DNA of 64,000 bases from the NCBI RefSeq assembly GCF_025399835.1, contig NZ_JAODVR010000001.1, positions 1,612,001 to 1,676,000 of the forward strand, in the 5' to 3' direction. The DNA is from Haloarchaeobius sp. HME9146. Lineage in GTDB: Archaea; Halobacteriota; Halobacteria; Halobacteriales; Natrialbaceae. The position numbers and the translations under genes are program-made. The notes under the pieces are model-generated. The model was given only the letters and a program-made list of their open reading frames with translations, did no database searches and was not told where the DNA came from. Positions 17,332-26,756 of the stretch are shown piece by piece (within the stretch, counting starts at the first letter, position 1; every line of letters starts with the position of its first letter).

Positions 17332-17580
17332 ATGCGAAAACAGGAGCTCCTCCACCTCCACCAGTTGCTCAGCAAGATACGCTCGGTCATCGAGACAGAG
17401 GGTCCCGTACCCCCGGGTGCGTTCGCACCCTACGACAACTACGGGGTCGGCCCGTACTCGTTCAACCGACAGAAAGCAGACCACGAGGAAGCCATCTACC
17501 GGCTCCTCGACGGCATCGTCGCGACCATCGAGGCGCGCACGCCCGAGACGGCCGAGCCCGTCGACGAGATGATTCTGTAG
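17332..17580 (+). CDS. UPF0058 family protein
   Basis: An 82-residue protein with the UPF0058 pattern: MRKQELLHLHQLLSKI helix, a conserved PPGAFAPYDNYGVGPYSFNRQKADHEEAI loop, and a final helix. The family is restricted to archaea, is predicted to be all-helical and has no known function. It stands alone between the small gene at 17003 and the convergent glycosyltransferase. Confidence 0.85.
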   Translation: MRKQELLHLHQLLSKIRSVIETEGPVPPGAFAPYDNYGVGPYSFNRQKADHEEAIYRLLDGIVATIEARTPETAEPVDEMIL

Positions 17581-17614
17581 GCCGCGAAGTGCCGCTCGAC
17601 GATGCCGATGCCGT

Positions 17615-18868
17615 TTACTGGCCAGACTCGACCCGCGAGTGCAGCCAGACGCACGCCAGCATGGCCAGTACCAGCCCGCAGGTGGTCGGGGACGCGAGCG
17701 TGAACATCGGTCGGAGCACGGTCGCCAGCCCGCTACCGACCGCCGGGACCGTCACGAGCCACGCGAGCAGCGTGCCGGCCGATGCTGCCGCCGTCGAGAG
17801 CGCTGCACCTGCGAGGAAGAGCTGTCGTGGCCGTCGGAACGGCTCCGTCGCCGGAAACAGGTACAGCAGCGGGAGCAGCGGGAACAGGGCGTACACCACG
17901 TACACCTGGTACGACGGGAAGAACAGCAAGAGCCCGACGACCGTGACGAACGCCGCGGTCAGCCGTCGCCCGTGGGTCGACACGTCCCGGTAGCAGAACG
18001 CGACCGGCGGGGCGAGCAGGGCGAACGCCGCCGCCGCGTGGACCGCGCTCCCGGCTGTCGGGAACAGGTGCGAGGTGGCCCGCCGAAGCGTCATGTAGGT
18101 CGCGTCGATGGGGAGGCCGCCCCGGAACGCCTCGATTCCGGTCCGTTCGTGCAGTACCACGTCCAGGTAGGTCGCGACGAGGTCGGGGCCGAAGACGAGG
18201 AGGCCGAGCAGGTGCAGGCCGATACCCGTCACGACCGCGGCCGCGACCCCTCGCCAGGCCCGTCGGCGCAGGAGCCAGACGCCGACCACGGCCGGGAACA
18301 CCTTCACGAACGCGGGGATGGCGAACGCGGTTCCGGAGAGCCACTCACGGTCGCGTTCCAGCGCGACGAACCCCACCGCGAGCGTGAGCGCGAGATAGAC
18401 GTTCACCTGCCCGTAGAACACTGAGCCGATGCGGTAGCTCGAGCCGAGACAGACCGCCGCGAGCAGGAGCCGGTCGACCCACGTCAGGGCGACGCCGTGC
18501 GCCTCGACGTATCGCCACACCAGCACCGCCAGCGCCAGGCCAGCGGCCAGGTTCAGTCCGGTGAAGACGGCGAACCCGACGGGCTGGGAGAGCAGGGCGA
18601 AGGGGAGGAAGGGGAGTACCGCGATGGGCGGATAGAGGAACGTGAACTCGGGGGCGATCGTGGGCGCGACCGCGTAGACCGGCCCGCCGTCGAGGACTGC
18701 CTGCGCCGCCAGCCGGTACACCGCGAAGTCGACGCCGAGGAACGAGGGGGCACGCGACCACACCGAGAAGAGGTGGCCACCCCCGGCGAGCACCGCGAGC
18801 ACGAGGACGAATCGCGCCCCGGTATGGGGCGTCGGTGCGCTCGTGTCGCTGGGCGCTGCCTCACCCAT
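17615..18868 (-). CDS. GT87 (DUF2029) membrane glycosyltransferase
   Basis: A 417-residue GT-C-type membrane protein with about ten hydrophobic helices. Near the N-terminus the family hallmarks are visible: FLGVDFAVYRLAAQAVLDGGPVY (catalytic Asp-containing loop) and FTFLYPPIAVLPFLPFALL. GT87 enzymes are polyprenyl-phosphate-mannose-dependent mannosyltransferases; in archaea the acceptor is unknown. Its start overlaps the end of the HNH gene by 8 bases, so the two are co-transcribed, although no functional link is obvious. Confidence 0.85.
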   Translation of the reverse strand: MGEAAPSDTSAPTPHTGARFVLVLAVLAGGGHLFSVWSRAPSFLGVDFAVYRLAAQAVLDGGPVYAVAPTIAPEFTFLYPPIAVLPFLPFALLSQPVGFAVFTGLNLAAGLALAVLVWRYVEAHGVALTWVDRLLLAAVCLGSSYRIGSVFYGQVNVYLALTLAVGFVALERDREWLSGTAFAIPAFVKVFPAVVGVWLLRRRAWRGVAAAVVTGIGLHLLGLLVFGPDLVATYLDVVLHERTGIEAFRGGLPIDATYMTLRRATSHLFPTAGSAVHAAAAFALLAPPVAFCYRDVSTHGRRLTAAFVTVVGLLLFFPSYQVYVVYALFPLLPLLYLFPATEPFRRPRQLFLAGAALSTAAASAGTLLAWLVTVPAVGSGLATVLRPMFTLASPTTCGLVLAMLACVWLHSRVESGQ

Positions 18869-19412
18869 CCTGCCTCCTGTCCCCGTCCTCGAACCGCTCG
18901 CTCGCCGTCTGGAACCCGAACTCGTCCATCTCGCGGCCGCGACGCTCCTCCAGCGCGGCGATGGCTTCCGGGTCGGGGCTCGCGTCGTCCGTGACCCGCG
19001 CCCACGAGTTGTGGACCTTCGCGTGGCACCAGCGACAGAGGTACACCGTTATCTCGTGACTCGTCTCGCGGTCCTCACTCGCGTAGGAGAGGTGGTGCTC
19101 TTCGAGGAGCGGCCGGTCGGTCGAGTCGTGGGCCATGCGCTTCTCTTCGAGCCCACAGCGGGCGCACTCGCGGTCGGTCGCGGTCGCCCGGAAGTGCGGA
19201 CAGTCTGCCCAGGTCCAGTCGTCGTCCGATTCGTCGCTGACGACCGGGCAGGCGAACTCCTCCTCACGGCGGGCCATCGCGAACTCGCGGTCGTGCTGTG
19301 GGTGCTCGAACGCGTACCGACAGGTCCCCTCGCCGGTCAGGTGGTCGCACAGCTCGGCGTGGTCGTAGGGGTCGTCCACCCCGACCGGGGTGCCCGTCGG
19401 CGTCTTCTTCAT
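18861..19412 (-). CDS. HNH-type zinc-binding protein, possible nuclease
   Basis: A 183-residue acidic protein with an HNH-like core at about residues 100-150: CARCGLEEKRMAH, then LLEEHHLSY and VYLCRWCHAKVHN. The paired CxxC motifs would hold zinc and EEHH would be the active His pair. An N-terminal part has further scattered Cys/His (ELCDHLTGEGTC, CPHF) that may form a second zinc site. HNH folds serve as nucleases in restriction, repair and mobile elements; no such partner is nearby, so the role is open. Confidence 0.78.
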   Translation of the reverse strand: MKKTPTGTPVGVDDPYDHAELCDHLTGEGTCRYAFEHPQHDREFAMARREEEFACPVVSDESDDDWTWADCPHFRATATDRECARCGLEEKRMAHDSTDRPLLEEHHLSYASEDRETSHEITVYLCRWCHAKVHNSWARVTDDASPDPEAIAALEERRGREMDEFGFQTASERFEDGDRRQDG

Positions 19413-19519
19413 CTGCTGGTACGGGGGTTGGCAGGAGTGGGATTTGGGTCTGTTGGAAGAGCGAGCGGGCGCACTGTCGGCGCGAGCCGCGGCGACAGCA
19501 TCGTCGCTTCGAGGCCCGC

Positions 19520-19825
19520 TTACACCTCGAGTTCGGTCGCCGAGTCGACGTCGAAGCGCGTCACCGAGGGCTCCCCTGCGAGGAGATCGGGCAACGCCGC
19601 TTCGAGTTTCTTGAAGTGGTCCGATTCGGCGTGGGCACCGAAGGCGGCCTCGTCTTCGTACTGTTCGAAGACGCGGATCTCGTTCGGCCGTTCGATGTTC
19701 GTCGTCACTCGATAGTCGATGGCACCCTCCTCGGCTCGTGACTGTTCCGCCAGTGTCTGGAACTGCTCGAGTGCCTCGTCACGTCTGTCGGGGTCTATCG
19801 GGAACACCGCGTGAATGACCAACAT
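19520..19825 (-). CDS. antibiotic-biosynthesis-monooxygenase-fold (ABM) protein
   Basis: A 101-residue dimeric alpha/beta-barrel (ferredoxin-like) protein. MLVIHAVFPIDPDRRDEALEQF, a central YRVTTNIERPNEIRVFEQYEDEAAF and SDHFKKLEAALPDLL follow the ABM pattern. Members are small cofactor-free monooxygenases or quinone/heme-handling proteins; the substrate is unknown. The start at 19825 gives the family's normal N-terminus, so 17 extra upstream in-frame residues are left out. Confidence 0.86.
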   Translation of the reverse strand: MLVIHAVFPIDPDRRDEALEQFQTLAEQSRAEEGAIDYRVTTNIERPNEIRVFEQYEDEAAFGAHAESDHFKKLEAALPDLLAGEPSVTRFDVDSATELEV

Positions 19826-19908
19826 TACACACGCACCGACGGCCGGTACCGTGAAAAAACCGTGCCGGTATTGCACCCCTGCTACCGCAGGGACCGGTCG
19901 CGGTCACG

Positions 19909-21579
19909 TCACTCCGAGAAGAACCGCCCGAGCAGCGGCGACGTTCGCACCCCACGATACGCCGTCCAGAACTGGTCGCTCCCGGCCGCGGGGTGCGGGA
20001 GCCCGAGTCGCATGTTCAGCGCGTCGTGCTGGCGACCTGGCTCGAACACGGCAGGCCACTCGAACTCCCAGAGTGCACACCGGTCCGCGGTGCTGCCGAC
20101 CCTGTCCAGTATCGCGTTGACCGCCCGGCGGGCGGCCTCGTTCGCACACTCCATGCTGGCGAGGTCGGTCTCGGTCCGGACGTAGTCGGCAGCGAGCACG
20201 AGGTTCGGGCACTCGGTTCCGGCCTCGGGGCGGTACTGGTGGCTCCCCACCGTGTTGACGAGCAATGGCGCGTCGTTGCGGAGTTCACCCGCCTCGTCGT
20301 CCCACCGGATGGCCGGGTCCAGAGAGGAACCGAGGAGTACGTCGTCGGGGAGCACCGCCTCGCCGCGGTTCAGATGTGCCTGCAACTGCGCCCACACCTC
20401 GTCGGCGACCTCCGCCCGGGTGCACTCGCGGGCCGGCTTCCCGTACAGGATGCCGGGTTCGTCCCACTCGGAGACGATGACGGAGAGAACGCCCTCGCAC
20501 TCGTCGTAGGCATCGAAGTCGTGGTCGTCCCAGAACTGTCGCTGGCTGATGGACGTGAGCGCCCACGGCGAGTCGTAGTAGACGCTGTGCCCTCGAACCG
20601 TGGGCACGTCCCGCCGGAGGTAGAACTGGATACCGTTCATCCAGCCGCGGTCGAGTTCCCGGACACCGGCAAGCGACGGGGCGGCCGCTTCGAGGTCGGG
20701 CGTCAACAGCACGAGGACCACGTCGGATGGAAGCGCGAGGACGTACTGGTCGGCCGTGACGACGCGCTCACCATCGTCCATCTCGACTCGCGCGCCCGTC
20801 ACGCGCTCGCCGTCGGCTTCGAGGTCGGTCACCGTTGCCCCGGTGTGCAGCGTCACGCCGAGGTCTCGCAGGTGGGCGACCCACGGGTCGATGAAGACGT
20901 CGTTGGTCGGGCCATCGAGCAGCCGGTCGGCGTGGAGGTCCGAGTCGAACAGCCCCCTGACCAGCTGCAGGTAGATCCGTCCGATGGTCCGCGCGCTCGA
21001 CACCTCGGGACGCATCGCGACCAGGGACTGTGTGACCCCGTAGCCGAGGAACGTCTGGTACGCATCGGACATCTCCTCGGCGCGGATGAACTCCCACCAG
21101 GAGACGTGTTCGTACTCCTCGTCCCATCGCCGTTCGCAACTCGACAGCAGCGTCAGCAACTTGTTCGCGAAGAATACCGACTCGTCGCGCGGGACCTTCG
21201 AGCCGAACATGTTCTCGAGGCGGTCACGCCAGCCGGCCAGCGAATCCGGCACCGACACCGCCATCTCGCGGGAATCACCGGTCGTGAACGCCTGGAAGAC
21301 GGTCTCGCTGCTGACGAGGTGGTCGTGGACGCTGCCGTCACCCGTCGGAATCCGCTGCATGGTGTCCGGGAGGTGCGTGTAGAAGCCGGGTAAGAACCGG
21401 AACCCGTGTTCTGCGGGGAGCGCGGTATCGCCGTCGGCCGGGCCCGGAAAACTCCGGGCCTTGCCGCCGAAGCGGTCGTGGTGCTCGTACACCGTCACGT
21501 CGAAGCCGCGTGTCGCCAGTTCGTGTGCGGCGCTCAGGCCGCCGATACCGCCGCCGAGGATAGCGATCTCGTGTGTCAT
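19909..21579 (-). CDS. FAD-dependent oxidoreductase (phytoene desaturase/HpnE superfamily)
   Basis: A 556-residue flavoprotein. The dinucleotide-binding fold is at the very N-terminus (ILGGGIGGLSAAHELATRGF, then VYEHHDRFGGKARS), and the C-terminal FAD segment includes NLVLAADYVRTETDLASMECANEAARRAV. The pattern places it with phytoene/zeta-carotene desaturases and hydroxysqualene dehydroxylase HpnE. It is longer than the usual 420-490 residues. The substrate is probably an isoprenoid, but no carotenoid or squalene genes flank it, so the reaction is not assigned. Confidence 0.83.
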   Translation of the reverse strand: MTHEIAILGGGIGGLSAAHELATRGFDVTVYEHHDRFGGKARSFPGPADGDTALPAEHGFRFLPGFYTHLPDTMQRIPTGDGSVHDHLVSSETVFQAFTTGDSREMAVSVPDSLAGWRDRLENMFGSKVPRDESVFFANKLLTLLSSCERRWDEEYEHVSWWEFIRAEEMSDAYQTFLGYGVTQSLVAMRPEVSSARTIGRIYLQLVRGLFDSDLHADRLLDGPTNDVFIDPWVAHLRDLGVTLHTGATVTDLEADGERVTGARVEMDDGERVVTADQYVLALPSDVVLVLLTPDLEAAAPSLAGVRELDRGWMNGIQFYLRRDVPTVRGHSVYYDSPWALTSISQRQFWDDHDFDAYDECEGVLSVIVSEWDEPGILYGKPARECTRAEVADEVWAQLQAHLNRGEAVLPDDVLLGSSLDPAIRWDDEAGELRNDAPLLVNTVGSHQYRPEAGTECPNLVLAADYVRTETDLASMECANEAARRAVNAILDRVGSTADRCALWEFEWPAVFEPGRQHDALNMRLGLPHPAAGSDQFWTAYRGVRTSPLLGRFFSE

Positions 21580-21725
21580 CTGGATGTCGCGAGGGCGCGC
21601 CCCGTCGTTTGCCGGGGGTTAGGAACGGGCCGACAAGTAGCTTGCCCGGGATATCTCCGGGGCCGAACCACGCGGTGCCGACCGGAGTGAGAAGGCCTTT
21701 GCCGGTCGGGGTCCTCGAATATCCT

Positions 21726-22022
21726 ATGACAGACGAGGCCGACCTCAGGGACCGTATCGGCCAGTTCCTCGCGCGGAACTTCCCGCAGATAGAACTGCAC
21801 GGCGGGAGCTACGACATCGCCCACCTCGACGCCGAGGAGGGGACCGTCACCGTGTTGCTCACCGGCGCGTGTGACGGCTGTGGCATCTCCGAACTGACCA
21901 TCGGTGCGGTCCGGGGCCGACTGCTCAGTCAGTTCCCCGAACTGACCGACGTGAGCGTCGAGACCGGCATCGGTGCGGACGCTGGCCCGGTACAGGACGA
22001 CTTCTCCGACGTCCCGTTCTGA
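21726..22022 (+). CDS. NifU C-terminal domain iron-sulfur scaffold-like protein
   Basis: A 98-residue protein with the NifU/Nfu core. VTVLLTGACDGCGISELTIGAVRGRL carries the CxxC that binds a shared [4Fe-4S] cluster in a dimer. A 25-residue acidic tail follows. It should act as a cluster carrier in iron-sulfur protein maturation. The start is at 21726, 38 bases before the DUF192 gene on the same strand. Confidence 0.9.
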   Translation: MTDEADLRDRIGQFLARNFPQIELHGGSYDIAHLDAEEGTVTVLLTGACDGCGISELTIGAVRGRLLSQFPELTDVSVETGIGADAGPVQDDFSDVPF

Positions 22023-22059
22023 TACGAACCACTATACTCCGGGGTGACGAACTGTAGTT

Positions 22060-22407
22060 GTGCGACTGTTTCACAGCACAGGTGAGCGGGCGCGGATACT
22101 CGCCAGCGACGTCGAGATCGCGGACACGATACTCTCCCGGGCGAAGGGCCTGATGTTCCGGCGCTCCATCCCGGACGACTACGCGCTCGTCTTCCAGTTC
22201 GACGAGCCCAGGCCCCGCGACGTCCACATGCTGTTCGTCCCGTTCCCCATCGACGTGCTCTGGCTGGTCGGCGACGAGGTCGTCCACAAGAAGCGGCTCC
22301 GGCCCTGGGTCGGGCTGGGACGAGGGACGGCAGACACGCTGGTCGAACTCCCGGCTGGCGAGGCGGAGGACATCTCAGAGGGCGATATCGTCCGGCTGGA
22401 GTCGTGA
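22060..22407 (+). CDS. DUF192 family protein
   Basis: A 115-residue protein beginning at a GTG (22060). The DUF192 hallmarks are AKGLMFRRSIPDDYALVFQF, VHMLFVPFPIDVLWL, RLRPWVGLG and DTLVELPAG. The family forms a compact beta-barrel and is common in bacteria and haloarchaea, often exported or cytosolic, with no known function. It follows the NifU-like gene at 38 bases and may be co-transcribed. Confidence 0.88.
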   Translation: MRLFHSTGERARILASDVEIADTILSRAKGLMFRRSIPDDYALVFQFDEPRPRDVHMLFVPFPIDVLWLVGDEVVHKKRLRPWVGLGRGTADTLVELPAGEAEDISEGDIVRLES

Positions 22408-22697
22408 CCGGGCCGCGGGCTGGCGGTCCTGGCCACTCGTGGACGCTTGGAATGTCAGGCTCACATATGATGGCTAGTGGCAGCCACCTTCCAGATGGCG
22501 ACTCCCCTATGTCGCCAGGCGGAGGATCCCCCTCTCAACCCCTTCGTCTTTCGGGATGCAGCCGCCGTGGGGCCGTTTTCGGAGAGACCACTGGCACCAA
22601 GCGACAATATTTGCAAGAGCGACAGGTCCACCTGTCGAACTGACTCGCTTAACCCCCTCGACGGTCTTCTCCCAGTTGGACTAATGACCGGTGAACG
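22408..22697. other. gene-free region with several predicted stem-loops
   Basis: No convincing coding frame lies between DUF192 and the citramalate synthase promoter. The stretch holds compact complementary segments: GTGGC/GCCAC about 22480-22490, TGGCGAC (about 22495) with GTCGCCA around an 8-base loop, GGCGG...CCGCC spanning roughly 22521-22570, and a perfect palindrome at 22620-22637. AT-rich patches (ACATATGATGG, GACAATATTTGC) interrupt it. It could encode a small structured RNA or upstream control sites. It does not look like SRP RNA, RNase P RNA or a tRNA. Confidence 0.4.
22620..22637. repeat. perfect 8-bp palindrome upstream of citramalate synthase
   Basis: CGACAGGT at 22620-22627 pairs exactly with ACCTGTCG at 22630-22637 around two bases. 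It lies about 60 bases upstream of the promoter TATA box, a position suited to an activator or repressor site. Confidence 0.5.
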
Positions 22698-22720
22698 TTT
22701 TATTCGGGGGCTCCCCCGAA
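22698..22720 (+). promoter_or_regulatory. TATA box with overlapping palindrome, citramalate synthase promoter
   Basis: TTTTATT at 22698-22704 is a good TATA box for a start near 22728. TTCGGGGG (22703-22710) and CCCCCGAA (22713-22720) form a perfect 8-bp inverted repeat with a 2-base spacer directly between the TATA box and the expected transcription start. A protein bound here would block polymerase, so a repressor operator is the natural reading; a leader hairpin is less likely because the repeat precedes the start. Confidence 0.6.
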
Positions 22721-22744
22721 CACACACAGCTGTCCCAATCTAAC

Positions 22745-24229
<1,485 letters not shown>

Positions 24230-24250
24230 CGGCCGACACGACTTGCACGG

Positions 24251-24256
24251 TTTTTT
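24251..24256 (+). terminator. T-run after citramalate synthase
   Basis: Six T residues, 21 bases after the stop codon, fit the U-run type of archaeal terminator. The same TTTTTTAA lies 30-36 bases before the next ATG and may double as its TATA element. Confidence 0.4.
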
Positions 24257-24286
24257 AACCACCAATTCGCGTATACACTAGTGGGG

Positions 24287-24751
24287 ATGCCTTACGACAG
24301 TCCGACTCAATCGCCGGCGCGGGCGCAGTTCGCCGACGAGACGCGTTCGGAGAAGCGGATCGTCGAACGGACGGATGGGGTGGTCGAGCAGTTGCGAGAG
24401 GAACTCGGAGACGACCTGAGCCTGATCGCGTTCTACAACGAGGACGTACTGGAGATACACTTCGTCCACGAGACCGTTCGGGAACAGTACCAACAACAGG
24501 GCCTCGACGCACTCGCGAGCGACCTCTGTCTGGACGCACGCATGGGGGACGCCTACCAGGAGTCACTCGTCCAGCTCGGCCAGCTCAACTTCGTCGTCAC
24601 GGGCTTCGACGACGGGCTGCTGGCGCGGGTACCGCTCGGGCAACAGGTCGGGGTCGCAGTCACGACGAACCTGAACGCGGGCGACCGCATCACGACACTG
24701 GTCCCACGGGTCGTCGAGGAGCACGACATCGTGGTCGCGTCCCGGGGCTGA
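24287..24751 (+). CDS. haloarchaeal protein of unknown function
   Basis: A 154-residue acidic soluble protein starting at ATG 24287 (a GTG six bases upstream is in frame). The core DDLSLIAFYNEDVLEIHFV, then DARMGDAYQESLVQLGQLNFVV and LLARVPLGQQVGVAVTTN has the strand-helix-strand look of a small sensory or roadblock-like fold found in haloarchaeal families such as DUF7522, but I cannot confirm membership. It faces the broken histidine kinase gene. Confidence 0.65.
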   Translation: MPYDSPTQSPARAQFADETRSEKRIVERTDGVVEQLREELGDDLSLIAFYNEDVLEIHFVHETVREQYQQQGLDALASDLCLDARMGDAYQESLVQLGQLNFVVTGFDDGLLARVPLGQQVGVAVTTNLNAGDRITTLVPRVVEEHDIVVASRG

Positions 24752-24757
24752 CCGAAG

Positions 24758-24786
24758 ACCGTTCAGGCGAAAAACCGTTCAGGCGA
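24758..24786. repeat. tandem 13-bp direct repeat
   Basis: ACCGTTCAGGCGA occurs at 24758-24770 and again at 24774-24786. The second copy includes the stop codon of the kinase gene on the minus strand. It is probably a local slippage duplication between convergent genes. Confidence 0.6.
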
Positions 24787-25887
24787 CGATGTCCACACCA
24801 GTTATCTCGAAGCGAGCACCGGTAGCGGCCGCGCTGCCGTCGGTGCTCCCGTCGACGGGGTCACCGCCCTCTCTTCTGGGTAACCCACCGTCGGTGCTCG
24901 TTTCGGGACTGCGGTTGGTCGCCTCGATGTCCCAGCCGTGGGCGCCGATGATGGTCCGAACGACAGAGAGCCCGAAGCCGTGGCCGTCCTCTCTGGTGGT
25001 GAACCCGTGGTCGAACACTTTGTCACAGTACTCCTCGGGGATGCCCGGGCCGTCGTCCTCGACGTGGAACCCGTCGTCGAGCGGGCCGATGCTGATGGTC
25101 ACCGTCTCGCCACCGTGGTCGACCGCGTTCCGGAACAGGTTCTCGAACACTTGACAGAGCCGGTCCGGACTCGCCAGGATTGGCGGCACCTCGTCGTACA
25201 GCAGCGTCGCGGAATCGGGCAGGGTGCCCACCCTCGCGGTTTCGATGACCTCTTCGAGGTCCGTCCGGACGGGGTCTTTCACCATACCACCCTGCCTGGC
25301 CACGCTGAGCAGGTCCTCGATGAGACGCTCCATCCGGTCGGTCACCGCCTCGATATCGTCGAGGTGGGATGCGTCGTCCGTATCTCGGTAGAGGTCGAGG
25401 CGCAGGTTCACGACGCTGAGTGGCGTCCGCAGGTCGTGCGAGAGGATGTCGGTGAACTCCTTCAGGCGGTCGTTCTGGCGCTCCAGCATCCGCTGGTACT
25501 GCTTGCGTGCGGTCTCGTCGTGGCTGACGATGGTGAATCCGTGGGGCCCACCGTTCAGTATCGGTGCCACCGTACAGATGGCCCAGAACACCGACCCGTC
25601 GGCCCGTTCGTGCCAGTGTTCGACCTCGATGGGTTCTTCTCGTGCGCCCGCCAACAGCTCAGCCAGTCTAGCCGGGGCCTCCTTCTCGCCGGCCCACAGT
25701 CTATCCAGTGGCGAACCGAGGATGTCACTGGTCTCGTACTGGTACAGTTTCGCTGCCGTCTGTGGCCAGGTTTCTATTCTACCCTCCTGACTGGTCGTGA
25801 AGATGGCGTAGCCGTTCGTGGACTCGATGACCTTTCGGTACCCTGCTTCCTCGGCCCCAGTCCGGAGTCGGTGGTACTCCGGTCCAT
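24779..25887 (-). pseudogene. PAS-domain sensor histidine kinase, frameshifted near the 5' end
   Basis: The intact part has a PAS domain (GYAIFTTSQEG... ADGSVFWAICTVAPILNGGPHGFTIV), a HisKA dimerisation helix with phosphoacceptor His (EFTDILSHDLRTPLSVVN) and an ATPase domain (FRNAVDHGG, DDGPGIP, GHGFGLSVVRTIIGAHGW). In its frame no usable start codon precedes the PAS domain; the frame closes upstream at TAG 25892-25894. An ATG at 25887 lies in another frame and would join the PAS frame if one G were added to the GGGG run (plus-strand CCCC, 25855-25858), giving MDRSTTDSGLGAEEAGYRKV. This implies a single-base deletion or a sequencing error. A TTG start at 25654 would truncate the PAS domain. 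Confidence 0.75.
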
Positions 25888-25947
25888 GTGTCTAATACTC
25901 GTCTGATGGGGATAGGGTGGGACACGGTACGCACCGTGTCTTAAATA

Positions 25948-26630
25948 CTACGTCAGGATCTCGTCCTCCTCGAACAGGTCGAGGTCCGACCCGGTGATGA
26001 GGGTGTACTTGACGAGCGACCACTGGGCACGTCGGAGTCGGTCCGAGAGCGCCTGCTGGGAGATGCCGAGGTCGGTCGCGACCTCCGCGAGCGTAGCCTT
26101 GCGGGGTGTGTCGAAGTAGCCGAACTCCCACAGCCGCATCATGGCCATGGTCTGCTTCGGCGTCAGACCGAAACTCGCACCGGAGTGGACCTGGTCCCGG
26201 CGACTGAGCTGTAACGTCGAGAAGTTGACTCCGGCCTCGACGAGTTGGTCCCGGAAGGCGACGAGTCCGCTCTGGTCGGCGAAGTCGACGCGGAGCAACC
26301 AGCCATCGCTGTTCCCGGCGGTGTTGAGGAAGGTGCCGTCGATGTCGGCGTAGATGGAGGCGATGGTGCCGCTTTCTTCGTTCCACTCGACCCGGAACAG
26401 CGCCGAGCCCTCGAACGTGTCTACCCGTGTCAACGACGCAACCGACGGGTCCGCCACGGCAGCCGCCTCGAAAGCGTCGAAGTCGTCCGTCGTGACCCAG
26501 AAGAACCGAGAGAGGACGTTCGGGGAGATGTCACCCGGACGAACTTCACCTGCGTCCAGGGGACCGCCAGGATGGCCTCGCCGAGCGGGAATTTCTCGAC
26601 TGGTAGCTTGAACCGCCCGGTGATGATCAC
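25948..26630 (-). pseudogene. bacterio-opsin-activator-type HTH regulator, frameshifted
   Basis: Two frames together form one typical regulator. The 5' part from GTG 26630 reads MIITGRFKLPVEKFPLGEAI..., the usual N-terminus of this family. The 3' part reads ISPNVLSRFFWVTTDDFDAF, then SVASLTRVDTFEGSALFRVEW and a complete HTH_10 domain (LTPKQTMAMMRLWEFGYFD... LGISQQALSDRLRRAQ). Adding one G to the GGG run (plus-strand CCC, 26534-26536) fuses them as KFVRGDISPNVL. Without that base, the intact reading starts at GTG 26457 and gives a 169-residue protein with the DNA-binding domain but a truncated sensor domain. It lies 60 bases upstream of the equally frameshifted kinase gene. Confidence 0.75.
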
Positions 26631-26756
26631 TTTCTGTCTTGGAAGGGAAGGTCCTTGACGGTTATGACAATCGGTATCGCCACACGTGGGCTGCCGGTCG
26701 CGACGCTATCCGGCCTCGAAGGCAGCGGGCGTCGAAGGCAGCCGCGGTAGAAAGAA

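Noticed and set aside
22408-22690. Signal recognition particle RNA or RNase P RNA
   Set aside because: Neither the SRP helix 8 consensus nor the RNase P GAGGAAAGUCC-type core is present.
22461-22743. 88-residue open frames on both strands in the citramalate synthase upstream region
   Set aside because: They mirror each other, lack recognisable domains or acidic composition, and the region looks like paired structure and promoter sites.
22691-22744. Earlier GTG start for citramalate synthase
   Set aside because: The TATA box at 22698-22704 would lie inside the coding part, and residues before MRFLDTTLRDGEQ are not family-like.
24758-24786. Two 13-bp direct repeats as a possible CRISPR remnant
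   Set aside because: Only two copies with a 3-base gap, no spacer-sized interval and no cas genes nearby.
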